Positions 1 through 6,360 of a DNA stretch of 6,994 nucleotides are shown in pieces. The position numbers were made by a program, and so were the translations under genes. The notes under the pieces are model-generated. The model saw only the letters and a program-made list of their open reading frames with translations, made no database searches and was not told the DNA's origin. Position 1 is the stretch's first letter, and the number at the start of each line of letters is the position of its first letter. Source of the stretch: Thiobacillus sp. (GTDB taxonomy: Bacteria; Pseudomonadota; Gammaproteobacteria; Burkholderiales; Thiobacillaceae); the NCBI GenBank assembly GCA_024710445.1, contig JANJUT010000028.1:1-6994 (forward strand). Direction: 5' to 3'.

Positions 1-801
1 GACCGATTCGACGGTGCCCAGGCCATCGGACAGGCCGAGCTGGATGCTTTTCTCGCCGCTCCACACCAGTCCGCTGAACATCTCGGGTGTTTCCTTCAGG
101 CGCTTGCCACGGCCTGCACGCACCACGGCAATGAACTGGCCGTGGATTTCTTCAAGCATCTGTTTGGCAAATGCCTGTTGCCTGGGGTCGACCGGCGAGA
201 ATGGGTCAAGGAAGCCCTTGTTTTCACCCGCCGTTAATAGACGGCGTTCTACACCAAGTTTTTCCATGGTGTGAGTGAAGCCGAAGCCATCCATCAATAC
301 ACCGATTGAACCAACCAGGCTGGCCTTGTCGACAAAAATCTTGTCGGCACCAGCGGCAACGTAATAGCCACCCGAGGCGCAGATATCGTCAACCACGGCA
401 TAGAGCGGGATGTTCGGATGCAAGGCGCGCAGGCGCTTGATCTCGTCGTAAATTTGTCCGGCCTGCACCGGGCTGCCGCCGGGGCTGTTGATGCGCAGGA
501 TCACGCCCTTGGTTTTCTTGTCTTCAAACGCACCTTGCAGACTGCCGATCACCGAATCGGCACTGGCCTCGTCGGACGATATCACCCCCTGCAGATCGAT
601 CAGCGCGGTGTGTGCCTTGGGAATGGATACCCCGTCCGAGCCGAACCACCCAGCCGCCAGAAACAGGATGGTGAACAGATAAAGGAAGCCCAGCGTCTTG
701 AACAGGATGCCCCAGTGACGGGTGCGCCGTTGCTCCTGGATGGCCGACATCGCCAGCTTTTCGAGGACTTCGCGTTCCCAGTTCGGTTGCTGTTCGTTCA
801 T
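1..801 (-). CDS. sppA: Signal peptide peptidase SppA, short (S49) form, C-terminus cut by window edge
   Basis: Inner-membrane serine peptidase of family S49, which degrades signal peptides left in the membrane after secretion. The reading frame is open from the ATG at 801-799 to the left edge, giving 267 residues; short-form SppA proteins are usually a little over 300, so roughly the last 50 are outside the window. A short cytoplasmic N-terminus is followed by one hydrophobic segment at about residues 30-53 (rich in L, F, I), a membrane anchor. The catalytic core is clear: LRINSPGG at 102-109, the nucleophile in CASGGYY (Ser143), and the general base in NKGFLDPF (Lys195). The Ser-Lys spacing of 52 equals that known for Bacillus subtilis SppA (Ser147/Lys199). 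GSIGV lies between them. The start overlaps the stop of the upstream Rieske gene in an ATGA, suggesting coupled translation; only a weak GGAA precedes it. Confidence 0.93.
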   Translation of the reverse strand, partial: MNEQQPNWEREVLEKLAMSAIQEQRRTRHWGILFKTLGFLYLFTILFLAAGWFGSDGVSIPKAHTALIDLQGVISSDEASADSVIGSLQGAFEDKKTKGVILRINSPGGSPVQAGQIYDEIKRLRALHPNIPLYAVVDDICASGGYYVAAGADKIFVDKASLVGSIGVLMDGFGFTHTMEKLGVERRLLTAGENKGFLDPFSPVDPRQQAFAKQMLEEIHGQFIAVVRAGRGKRLKETPEMFSGLVWSGEKSIQLGLSDGLGTVESV

Positions 802-1163
802 GTTGTTTCCGTCATAGCTGTTTCAATCAAATAAACGCGGCCGTCACGCTCGACAACCGGCACGGGAATCAGGCCGCGTCCGGCGCAGCGTCCGCCAACA
901 CAGTGTCCACTGGCAGGGTGGTAAAGCGCGCCATGGGTGGAGCAGATCAAGTATAGCCGCGAGTCATCGAAGAATTCGCCTTCCTGCCAATCGAGTTCCA
1001 CCGGCACGTGGCCGCACTGGTTGAGAAAGGCGTGCGCCTTCCCGTCAAAACGCACCACGAAGGCAGATTGCAGGTTGCCAGAGCGGTTCATCTCGAAGCG
1101 CACGCCTTTGCCCTGCTCGGCGAGATCACTCGCGGCGCAGATCAGGCGTTCGCATTCAGCCAT
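798..1163 (-). CDS. Small stand-alone Rieske [2Fe-2S] protein
   Basis: A 121-residue protein that is essentially one Rieske domain. Both cluster-binding motifs are present: C-x-H (Cys50, His52, in QCGHVP) and C-x2-H (Cys74, His77, in CSTHGALYHP), followed by the typical G-x-C-x-G-x-x-L strand. There is no signal peptide, membrane segment or oxygenase catalytic domain, so it resembles the soluble Rieske ferredoxins that pass electrons to a partner enzyme. No partner is encoded nearby, so the function is unknown. The start ATG lies 22 bases inside the end of the HAD phosphatase gene and is supported by an AGGTG sequence five bases upstream. The stop overlaps the sppA start by four bases. It is the third gene of the rluC operon; from memory, a small Rieske gene next to sppA and a HAD hydrolase is common in betaproteobacteria. 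The family call is secure, the role is not. Confidence 0.9.
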   Translation of the reverse strand: MAECERLICAASDLAEQGKGVRFEMNRSGNLQSAFVVRFDGKAHAFLNQCGHVPVELDWQEGEFFDDSRLYLICSTHGALYHPASGHCVGGRCAGRGLIPVPVVERDGRVYLIETAMTETT

Positions 1164-1798
1164 GCATGCACCTCGGCAAAACTGTCCATCAGCGCCAACG
1201 GCGTATGCGGACGGAGGTCGTCCGGCTCGTGCGCCCCATACGTCACGCCCAGGCTGGCAACGCCGGCATTCGACGCCATCAGCAGATCGTGGCTGGTATC
1301 GCCGATTACCAGGGTTCGGGCCGGATCGGCGTCGAGTTCGTCAATGAGTTCCAGCACCATCGCCGGATGCGGCTTGGAATGCGTCTGATCGGCGCACCGG
1401 GTGGCAGAAAACCAGGGCCCCAATTTGCTGACTTCGAGCGCCCGACCCAGGCCATGGTGGCTCTTGCCGGTGGCCACGGCCAACTGGAAGCCATCGGCAT
1501 GCAACTGCTGAATGCCGCTTACCACCCCCGCAAACAGCGGAATATGCGCGTCACGGCCCAGATAATGGTGACGATAGCGCTCAACCAGCCTCGGATATTC
1601 ATCATCCGGCAGTTCAGGCAGCAGGGTTTGCAAGGCCTGGATCAATCCCAGACCGATGATCTGGCGCGAGGCACGGTCACTCGGGACAGGCTGGCCTATG
1701 TCTTCACAGGCGCGCTGGATCGAATCGACGATCACGCCGGCGGAATCCATCAGCGTGCCGTCCCAGTCAAAAATCAGTAAATCAAATTGCTTAGGCAT
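1142..1798 (-). CDS. HAD-superfamily phosphatase, phosphoglycolate phosphatase-like
   Basis: A 218-residue haloacid dehalogenase-type phosphatase with a helical cap (subfamily IA). Motif I is FDWDGTL (nucleophile Asp11, acid/base Asp13). Motif II is the threonine in VATGKS (Thr110). Motif III is the lysine in SKPHPAM (Lys142). Motif IV is VIGDTSHD (Asp167, Asp171), which binds magnesium. The cap lies between motif I and about residue 85. The KPxP stretch and the overall length match the Gph/PGP-like group, which hydrolyses 2-phosphoglycolate or related small phosphates, but substrate cannot be settled from motifs, so no symbol is given. The start ATG overlaps the end of rluC by eight bases with no strong ribosome binding site, so it is probably translated by coupling. 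The 3' end overlaps the Rieske gene by 22 bases. Soluble, cytoplasmic. Confidence 0.92.
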   Translation of the reverse strand: MPKQFDLLIFDWDGTLMDSAGVIVDSIQRACEDIGQPVPSDRASRQIIGLGLIQALQTLLPELPDDEYPRLVERYRHHYLGRDAHIPLFAGVVSGIQQLHADGFQLAVATGKSHHGLGRALEVSKLGPWFSATRCADQTHSKPHPAMVLELIDELDADPARTLVIGDTSHDLLMASNAGVASLGVTYGAHEPDDLRPHTPLALMDSFAEVHAWLNANA

Positions 1799-2801
1799 TC
1801 AATGTGTCCAGAAAAGCAGCCAGATCGGAGGGCAGCGGTGCTTCGACCAGCATTTTTTCACCCGAGATGGGGTGATCGAACACCAGTTTGACGGCATGCA
1901 GGAACATGCGCTTCAGCCCCTGCCTGGCCAGCCGTTTATTCAGTTCGAAGTCGCCGTATTTGTCGTCGCCGGCAATCGGAAACCCCAGATGCGAGGTATG
2001 CACGCGGATCTGATGGGTGCGACCGGTTTTCAGTTCCGCTTCCAGCAGGGTGAATTCGGCATACGACTCCACACGCGCTTTAGCGCGTAGTGGATCGGAG
2101 TCCCCTTGTGGGGCATAGGCCTGCTGGCGGCGAAAGATGGTGTGGGCGGTCTGGCCATCATCACGCACGGTGACGCGCTTCTCGCCGTTGGCATCCACGC
2201 GTTTGTGCAACGGCAGCTTCACGTGCTGCGTGGGGTTCGGCCAGCGCCCGGCCACCAGCGTCAGGTAGCGTTTCTCGATCTTGCCGTCACGCATCGCCGC
2301 GTGCAACCCGACCAGCGCACGCCGCTTCAAGGCAATCATCAGCACGCCCGAGGTTTCACGGTCGAGCCGGTGCACCAGTTCCATATAGCGGCATTCCGGC
2401 AGTTCCAGCCGCATCTGCTCGATGACCCCGCGCGAAATGCCGCTACCGCCGTGTACCGCCATGCCGGCAGGCTTGTTCAGCACGATCAGCGCGTCGTCGC
2501 GATACAGGATGTGGGGCACCAGCCGGATCCCGCCCTGCGGCAAATGGGTCGCCGGGGTGATGACGGGCGCCGCCATGCGCACCGGCGGAATGCGCACTTC
2601 GTCACCCAATTGCAGCCTGTAGCTCACCTCGGCACGACCGCCGTTGATCCTGACTTCCCCCCCCCGCACCAGCTTGTATATGCGACTTTTGGGCACGCCT
2701 TTCAGGCGCGCCATCAGAAAGTTGTCCAGGCGCTGCCCATCCGCGCTATCGTCAATCTTCACGCGTCGCACCGAATCTTTCTCTAAGTCATTCTTTTTCA
2801 T
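1791..2801 (-). CDS. rluC: 23S rRNA pseudouridine synthase RluC
   Basis: Converts specific uridines of 23S rRNA to pseudouridine (positions 955, 2504 and 2580 in E. coli numbering). An N-terminal S4 RNA-binding domain spans about residues 20-70 (GQRLDNFL, then PKSRIYKLVRGGEVRING). The RluA-family catalytic domain follows: HRLDRETSG with the catalytic Asp147, the upstream NKPAGMAVHGG loop, and the GRTHQIRVH motif near the C-terminus. Length (336) and order are typical. I prefer the ATG at 2801-2799, which has a GAAG nine bases upstream; an in-frame GTG at 2807-2805 would add two residues. A run of nine G bases on the coding strand (2657-2665) encodes Arg46-Gly-Gly within the S4 domain, a possible slippage site, but the frame is intact here. 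It is first in a four-gene operon and diverges from rne, a pairing also known in other proteobacteria. RluC and RluD are close relatives; the call as RluC rests mainly on the rne context. Confidence 0.92.
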   Translation of the reverse strand: MKKNDLEKDSVRRVKIDDSADGQRLDNFLMARLKGVPKSRIYKLVRGGEVRINGGRAEVSYRLQLGDEVRIPPVRMAAPVITPATHLPQGGIRLVPHILYRDDALIVLNKPAGMAVHGGSGISRGVIEQMRLELPECRYMELVHRLDRETSGVLMIALKRRALVGLHAAMRDGKIEKRYLTLVAGRWPNPTQHVKLPLHKRVDANGEKRVTVRDDGQTAHTIFRRQQAYAPQGDSDPLRAKARVESYAEFTLLEAELKTGRTHQIRVHTSHLGFPIAGDDKYGDFELNKRLARQGLKRMFLHAVKLVFDHPISGEKMLVEAPLPSDLAAFLDTLNA

Positions 2802-2817
2802 ATACACTATCTTCGGT

Positions 2818-2837
2818 TCAGGCCCTGTTTTGCCTGA
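2818..2837. promoter_or_regulatory. Six-base inverted repeat just upstream of rluC
   Basis: TCAGGC at 2818-2823 and GCCTGA at 2832-2837 are perfect inverse complements separated by eight bases. The repeat sits 16 bases from the preferred rluC start. In rluC mRNA it would form a small hairpin just before the weak GAAG ribosome binding site. As DNA it could be an operator half-site pair. If an rne promoter lies at about 2801-2810, it would instead be at the 5' end of the rne transcript. Role unknown. Confidence 0.35.
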
Positions 2838-3020
2838 CCATTTTGGACACCAAGCCGGTTACAACGCTCACCGGCCGCCGCCAGCCCGGCCCGTCTGGAT
2901 TCCTGCCGCTCAGCACCTTCAAGTTGGTGCCGACAGTCGAAACCACCCGCCCCGCGCCAGTCGGCAAAGCAGCGATGTTATCAATGACGCGACAACTAGC
3001 ATACGAAATCAGCATTCACG

Positions 3021-3070
3021 CCCGGGGTTGACCCAGCGGGAATCGGAAAGACCACCCGGCCCGGCCGGTG
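3021..3070 (+). promoter_or_regulatory. Two GC-rich hairpins in the putative rne leader
   Basis: The first hairpin is 3021-3040: CCCG (3021-3024) pairs with CGGG (3037-3040), then GGG (3025-3027) pairs with CCC (3032-3034) around a TTGA loop, with AG (3035-3036) bulged, giving seven pairs. The second is 3053-3070: CACC pairs with GGTG, then after a bulged C3057 GGC (3058-3060) pairs with GCC (3064-3066) around a three-base loop, again seven pairs. They lie 130-175 bases before rne and could correspond in role to upstream hairpins of the E. coli rne leader. Pairing was worked out by eye without energy calculation, and GC-rich DNA gives such stems by chance. Confidence 0.4.
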
Positions 3071-3137
3071 ACACTCTCCAGGAACAGGACTCTAATCAAT
3101 CCATGCCATTTCACCCAACACACTGTGATCGCATGAG

Positions 3138-3189
3138 CTGCCTGCGTTAAAGCGGCAGTCTGGCCTGTCCCGTATGCACGCGCGCGGGA
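3138..3189 (+). promoter_or_regulatory. Two tandem hairpins before rne, the second covering its ribosome binding site
   Basis: Hairpin one: CTGCC (3138-3142) pairs with GGCAG (3154-3158). A bulged T3143 follows, then GC (3144-3145) pairs with GC (3152-3153) around a GTTAAA loop. Hairpin two: TCCCG (3168-3172) pairs with CGGGA (3185-3189). After a two-base bulge TGC (3175-3177) pairs with GCG (3182-3184), including one G-T wobble, around a four-base loop. The second stem includes four of the five bases of the rne GGGAG ribosome binding site, so folding would limit translation. RNase E is known to control its own mRNA through leader hairpins in E. coli; whether this one does so is an inference. 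Confidence 0.45.
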
Positions 3190-3190
3190 G
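3186..3190 (+). promoter_or_regulatory. Ribosome binding site of rne
   Basis: GGGAG followed by a six-base AT-only spacer (TAAATA) and then the ATG at 3197. Good sequence and spacing fix the rne start; the encoded N-terminus [10 protein letters not shown] is also the standard RNase E/G beginning. Confidence 0.75.
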
Positions 3191-3196
3191 TAAATA

Positions 3197-5785
3197 ATGA
3201 AGCGCATGCTTTTCAACGCAACCCAGGCGGAAGAACTCCGGGTTGCCATCGTCGAAGGCCAAAAGCTCGTCGACCTTGACATCGAGTCCGCCAGCAAGGA
3301 ACAACGCAAGGGCAACATCTACAAGGGTATCGTCACCCGTGTCGAACCCAGCCTGGAAGCGGCTTTTATCGATTACGGCTGTGAACGCCACGGCTTCCTG
3401 CCGTTCAAGGAAATCGCCCGCTCCTGCCTGCCCAACGGCGGCCGGGTGCCAGAAAACCTGAAAGAAGGCCAGGAACTGCTGGTCCAGGTGGAGAAGGACG
3501 AACGCGGCAACAAGGGTGCCGCGCTCACCACCTACGTTTCACTGGCTGGCCGCTATGTCGTGCTGATGCCGACCAACCCGCGCGGCGGCGGCGTATCGCG
3601 CCGCATCGAGGGCGAAGAGCGCAACGAACTGCGCGACACCCTGGCGCAACTCGAAATCCCCGAGGGTATGAGCCTGATTGCCCGCACCGCGGGTATCGGC
3701 CGCACTGCCGAAGAATTCCAGTGGGACCTGAACTACCTGCTGAGCCTGTGGCAAGCCATTGACGGCGCTTCCACCTCGCAAAAAGGCGCTTTCCTGATTT
3801 ACCAGGAAGGCAGCCTGGTTATCCGGGCCATCCGCGATTACTTTTCGGCAGATATTGGCGAACTGCTGATCGACACCCAGGACATTTTTGACCAGGCACA
3901 GCAATTCATGGCGCATGTGATGCCGGCCAATGTCCACAAGGTCAAGCTGTATCACGACGATGTGCCGCTGTTCTCGCGCTTCCAGATCGAGCACCAGATC
4001 GAATCGGCATTCTCGCGCCAGGTCAACCTGCCGTCCGGCGGCGCCATCGTCATCGACCACACCGAAGCGCTGGTATCGGTCGACGTCAACTCGGCGCGCG
4101 CCACCAAGGGCAGCGACGTCGAACAGACCGCCTACAACACCAACCTCGAAGCGGCCGACGAAGTCGCCCGCCAGATGCGCCTGCGCGACCTCGGCGGCCT
4201 GATCGTGATCGATTTCATCGACATGGAAAACCCCAAGCATCAGCGCGAAGTCGAAAATCGCCTGCGCGATGCCCTGCATCACGACCGCGCCCGCGTGCAG
4301 ACCGGCAAGATCTCGCGCTTCGGCCTGCTCGAAATGTCGCGCCAGCGCCTGCAGCCCTCGCTCGGTGAAACCAGCTACACGCCCTGCCCGCGTTGCCACG
4401 GCACCGGGCATATCCGCGGCACCGAATCATCGGCATTGCACATCCTGCGCATCCTGCAGGAGGAGGCGATGAAGGAAAACACCGGTGCCGTGCACGTGCA
4501 ACTGCCGGTCGATGTGGCCACCTTCCTGCTGAACGAGAAGCGCGTGGATATCCACACCATGGAAACGCGCCTCAAGGTCAATGTGGTGATGATCCCCAAC
4601 ATCCACATGGAAACCCCGCACTACACCATCACCCGCCTGCGTCATGACGAGCTGAACCAGCGCGACGCCAGCGAACCCAGCTACAAAATGGCCGTCGTTC
4701 CGGAAAGCGAATCCGTCTACCAGACGGCTCAGGCCGCCGCGCCCGCGCGTCCGGAAGCAGCGGTCAAATCCATTGCACCGCCACAGCCAGCGCCGGCCGC
4801 ACGCCCGGTTGTACCCGCCCAACCGCAGACGGAGACTGGCCTGTTCGAGCGTATTTTCGGCTGGTTCAAGAAGCGCGGCGATGACACACCGGCAAGCGCT
4901 GCCACAACCACAACCGAACCGATTGCTGCCATCGCACGCAGCGAACGCCCCAGCGAACCACGTCGCGACCGCAAGCCTGGTCAACGTCGCGGCAGGGGCG
5001 ATAGCCGCAGTGATCGGGGCGAGCGTGGTGAAGGTCGTCAGTCTGAATCGCGTCAGGCCGAGTCACGCCAGAACGAGGGGCGTGCCGAGCCACGCAACGG
5101 CGAATCGGCCAAACCGCCACGCCAGCCACGTCAGCCCAAGCCGCGGCCCGAAGTCGAAGCCGCGCCCCGCACAGTCGACGCAACCGACACGCCGCGCGAA
5201 GCCGGAAGTGAAGAAAAGCGCGAGCCACGGAGCCGTCGTGGACGCGGCAATCGCCGTCCGCGTGATGGCCGTCAGGAAACGGCAGCGAACAACCATGCAG
5301 GCGGGTCGCACGCAATCATCGAAACAGCCGGCTTTCACGCAATCATCGAAATTGCAGGCAAGCCCAAGGCGTCACCGGCACCTGTCGCTGCTGCGCCCGC
5401 CCAGCAAGCCCTGCAACTGGAAACCGCCCCAGCACCACAAGCTGGCGCAGCGCCACAACCTGGTGCAGTGACAGCCACCCCGGCTTCCGTCCTCGCGGAA
5501 ATGGCAAGCGGAACGGCCAACCTGCAACAAGTCGAAACCCAGGGTGCGGCTGTCAGCGCTCAGGAAAGCGGAGAAAGCAGCCGCCCGCGCCGACGCCGTC
5601 GTCCTTCGACCAAGACCGAATCGGCCCCTGCCAGTCTGATGCAGGTCGAGACCACAGCACCTGCGAGCTTCAGCCCGGCCGAGACTATGGAGCCTGCGGC
5701 CCCTCATCCCACCCGTCGGCGCTCGCGCCCGCAGGTGATCGATAGCCAGGAGCCGCTGGTGCAAGTGGAAACGCAATCGCATTAA
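3197..5785 (+). CDS. rne: Ribonuclease E
   Basis: Membrane-associated endoribonuclease that starts mRNA decay and matures rRNA and tRNA; it is the scaffold of the RNA degradosome. The product has 862 residues, against 1061 in E. coli, the difference lying in the tail. The S1 RNA-binding domain is at about 35-120, with Phe57 and Phe67 matching E. coli positions. The 5'-monophosphate sensor motif GIGRT carries Arg169-Thr170. The DNase I-like catalytic site has Asp296, Asn298 (SVDVNSAR) and Asp339 (VIDF), spaced exactly as E. coli Asp303, Asn305 and Asp346. The zinc link is CPRCHGTG (Cys397, Cys400). The catalytic half ends near residue 500. The tail is low-complexity and presumably disordered: an amphipathic helix at 548-560, arginine-rich RNA-binding stretches at about 581-692 and 796-845, a duplicated HAIIE peptide at 704-721, and three L-x-Q-V-E-T motifs. 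The tail and length distinguish it from RNase G. Degradosome partner sites cannot be assigned by eye. Confidence 0.97.
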   Translation: MKRMLFNATQAEELRVAIVEGQKLVDLDIESASKEQRKGNIYKGIVTRVEPSLEAAFIDYGCERHGFLPFKEIARSCLPNGGRVPENLKEGQELLVQVEKDERGNKGAALTTYVSLAGRYVVLMPTNPRGGGVSRRIEGEERNELRDTLAQLEIPEGMSLIARTAGIGRTAEEFQWDLNYLLSLWQAIDGASTSQKGAFLIYQEGSLVIRAIRDYFSADIGELLIDTQDIFDQAQQFMAHVMPANVHKVKLYHDDVPLFSRFQIEHQIESAFSRQVNLPSGGAIVIDHTEALVSVDVNSARATKGSDVEQTAYNTNLEAADEVARQMRLRDLGGLIVIDFIDMENPKHQREVENRLRDALHHDRARVQTGKISRFGLLEMSRQRLQPSLGETSYTPCPRCHGTGHIRGTESSALHILRILQEEAMKENTGAVHVQLPVDVATFLLNEKRVDIHTMETRLKVNVVMIPNIHMETPHYTITRLRHDELNQRDASEPSYKMAVVPESESVYQTAQAAAPARPEAAVKSIAPPQPAPAARPVVPAQPQTETGLFERIFGWFKKRGDDTPASAATTTTEPIAAIARSERPSEPRRDRKPGQRRGRGDSRSDRGERGEGRQSESRQAESRQNEGRAEPRNGESAKPPRQPRQPKPRPEVEAAPRTVDATDTPREAGSEEKREPRSRRGRGNRRPRDGRQETAANNHAGGSHAIIETAGFHAIIEIAGKPKASPAPVAAAPAQQALQLETAPAPQAGAAPQPGAVTATPASVLAEMASGTANLQQVETQGAAVSAQESGESSRPRRRRRPSTKTESAPASLMQVETTAPASFSPAETMEPAAPHPTRRRSRPQVIDSQEPLVQVETQSH
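4838..4876 (+). other. Likely membrane-targeting amphipathic helix in RNase E
   Basis: Residues 548-560 ([13 protein letters not shown]) alternate bulky hydrophobic residues (L549, F550, I553, F554, W556, F557) with charged ones and end in a basic KKR cluster. They are flanked on both sides by proline/alanine-rich disordered sequence. E. coli RNase E is known to bind the inner membrane through an amphipathic helix in the same relative place, just after the catalytic half. The assignment here is by analogy of position and composition. Confidence 0.7.
5042..5086 (+). repeat. Degenerate pentapeptide repeat in RNase E arginine-rich region
   Basis: Residues 616-630 read as three five-residue units, [10 protein letters not shown] and NEGRA, with a possible decayed fourth unit (EPRNG). 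Glutamate in the second place and arginine in the fourth are constant. The repeat lies in the first arginine-rich block, which presumably binds RNA. It may be replication slippage retained in a region under little sequence constraint. Confidence 0.55.
5306..5359 (+). repeat. 27-base in-frame tandem duplication in RNase E tail
   Basis: Two adjacent 27-base units (5306-5332 and 5333-5359) encode SHAIIETAG and FHAIIEIAG. Sixteen consecutive bases are identical in each (5309-5324 and 5336-5351, CACGCAATCATCGAAA), while the flanks differ. This is a tandem duplication that has begun to diverge. The aliphatic AIIE core is unusual in an otherwise arginine-, alanine- and proline-rich tail, so it could be a short binding motif. 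Confidence 0.8.
5522..5773 (+). repeat. Three spaced L-x-Q-V-E-T motifs in the RNase E C-terminus
   Basis: The peptides LQQVET (776-781), LMQVET (814-819) and LVQVET (854-859) recur at spacings of 38 and 40 residues, the last one three residues from the end of the protein. A looser copy, ALQLET, is at 738-743. The second and third are each preceded, 9-11 residues earlier, by an arginine cluster ending in RP (798-803 and 840-845). The pattern looks like a repeated short linear motif in a disordered tail; the partner is unknown. Confidence 0.65.
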
Positions 5786-5798
5786 AACGTAACCGCAC

Positions 5799-5832
5799 AA
5801 CAACACGGGCCGCATTTGCGGCCCGTGTTGTT
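5799..5832. terminator. Bidirectional intrinsic terminator between rne and the phosphatase gene
   Basis: A perfect 15-base-pair inverted repeat (5799-5813 with 5818-5832) around an ATTT loop, with a GC-rich core CGGGCCGC. It lies in the 83-base gap between the converging rne and phosphatase genes. The outer part of each arm is rich in T on its own transcript (TTGTTTG for rne, TTGTTGTG for the opposite strand), so it can act in both directions. The T tracts are interrupted by G, so efficiency may be moderate. Confidence 0.8.
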
Positions 5833-5868
5833 TGAAAAACTGTCGAAATAATTAGAGGGGCAGCTTCC

Positions 5869-6360
5869 TTAAGTGGCTTTTGCCTGAGTGTCGCCCGTAA
5901 TTTCCCGGATGAGCCCGCGCACCGCATCCTCGATCATGTCCAGATTTTCCTCAAAACCCTGCGGCCCACCGTAATAGGGGTCGACCACGTCAAGATTGGG
6001 ATACTTGCGGCTGAACGACAACAGACGGCGGATCTTGCCATGATGCTGCGCCGGCGCACGCCGGATCAGCTTGCTGTAATTGTCGCTGTCCATCACCAGG
6101 ATGTAATCAAAGGCTTCGAAATCCACATCCTCCACCTTGCGCCCGCGCAACTGGCTGATGTCCACCCCGCGCCGGCTGATCGCCTGCTGCGCCCGCAGGT
6201 CGGGCGGCGAGCCGATATGGTAGGCGTGGGTGCCAGCCGAATCGGCTTCCACAATCTGCTCAAGGCCCGCATCCTGTATCGCCTTGCGCAACACCCCTTC
6301 TGCCATCGGCGACCTGCAGATATTGCCCATGCAGACCATGAGCACGCGTACTTTAGTCAT
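5869..6360 (-). CDS. Low-molecular-weight protein tyrosine phosphatase
   Basis: A 163-residue cytoplasmic phosphatase of the LMW-PTP (arsenate reductase-like) fold. The P-loop C-x5-R-S is [14 protein letters not shown] with nucleophile Cys10 and Arg16. [10 protein letters not shown] (41-50) is a conserved family stretch. The general acid is Asp127 in DPYYGG. Length is typical. The start ATG at 6360-6358 puts the P-loop ten residues from the N-terminus, as in the family; the frame stays open upstream to 6450, but those codons merely read through the 3' end of uvrB in another frame. A GGAAG lies just upstream of the ATG. The start overlaps the uvrB stop by eight bases, indicating coupled translation. 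No exopolysaccharide or tyrosine kinase gene is nearby, so it is not evidently a Wzb-type capsule regulator; its substrate is unknown. Confidence 0.92.
   Translation of the reverse strand: MTKVRVLMVCMGNICRSPMAEGVLRKAIQDAGLEQIVEADSAGTHAYHIGSPPDLRAQQAISRRGVDISQLRGRKVEDVDFEAFDYILVMDSDNYSKLIRRAPAQHHGKIRRLLSFSRKYPNLDVVDPYYGGPQGFEENLDMIEDAVRGLIREITGDTQAKAT

Larger units (their letters stand above)
2802..3196. other. Divergent rluC-rne intergenic region, no gene
   Basis: About 395 bases between the starts of rluC and rne. Open frames occur on both strands here (roughly 2818-3015 minus and 2843-3031 plus), but they lack ribosome binding sites and recognisable protein motifs, so I do not call genes. 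The stretch is GC-rich with short inverted repeats throughout, as expected if much of it is an untranslated rne leader. The E. coli rne leader is about 360 nucleotides and carries hairpins through which RNase E controls its own mRNA (established knowledge). No convincing sigma-70 promoter could be read on either strand. The best AT-rich candidate is TATACACTAT at 2801-2810, at the rluC end, which could serve rne and would give a leader of similar length, but it has no good -35 partner. Confidence 0.6.

Noticed and set aside
1166..1780. 204-codon open frame on the plus strand
   Set aside because: It mirrors the HAD phosphatase gene, whose catalytic motifs are complete on the other strand, and has no family features.
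2106..2786. 226-codon open frame on the plus strand
   Set aside because: It is antisense to rluC; its histidine- and glutamine-rich composition is typical of a shadow frame.
2843..3031. Possible small gene upstream of rne
   Set aside because: It begins at a TTG without a ribosome binding site and shows no motif; the region is better explained as leader and promoter DNA.
3028..3033. TTGACC as a -35 box for rne
   Set aside because: No TATAAT-like sequence occurs 15-19 bases downstream, and the bases pair within a GC-rich hairpin.
3539..4411. 290-codon open frame on the minus strand inside rne
   Set aside because: It is antisense to the catalytic domain of RNase E, has no recognisable domain and is explained by GC-rich codon use leaving few stops in the opposite frame.
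4773..5471. 232-codon frame overlapping the rne tail in another frame
   Set aside because: The tail's repetitive GC-rich sequence keeps several frames open; the main frame is continuous from the conserved catalytic half.
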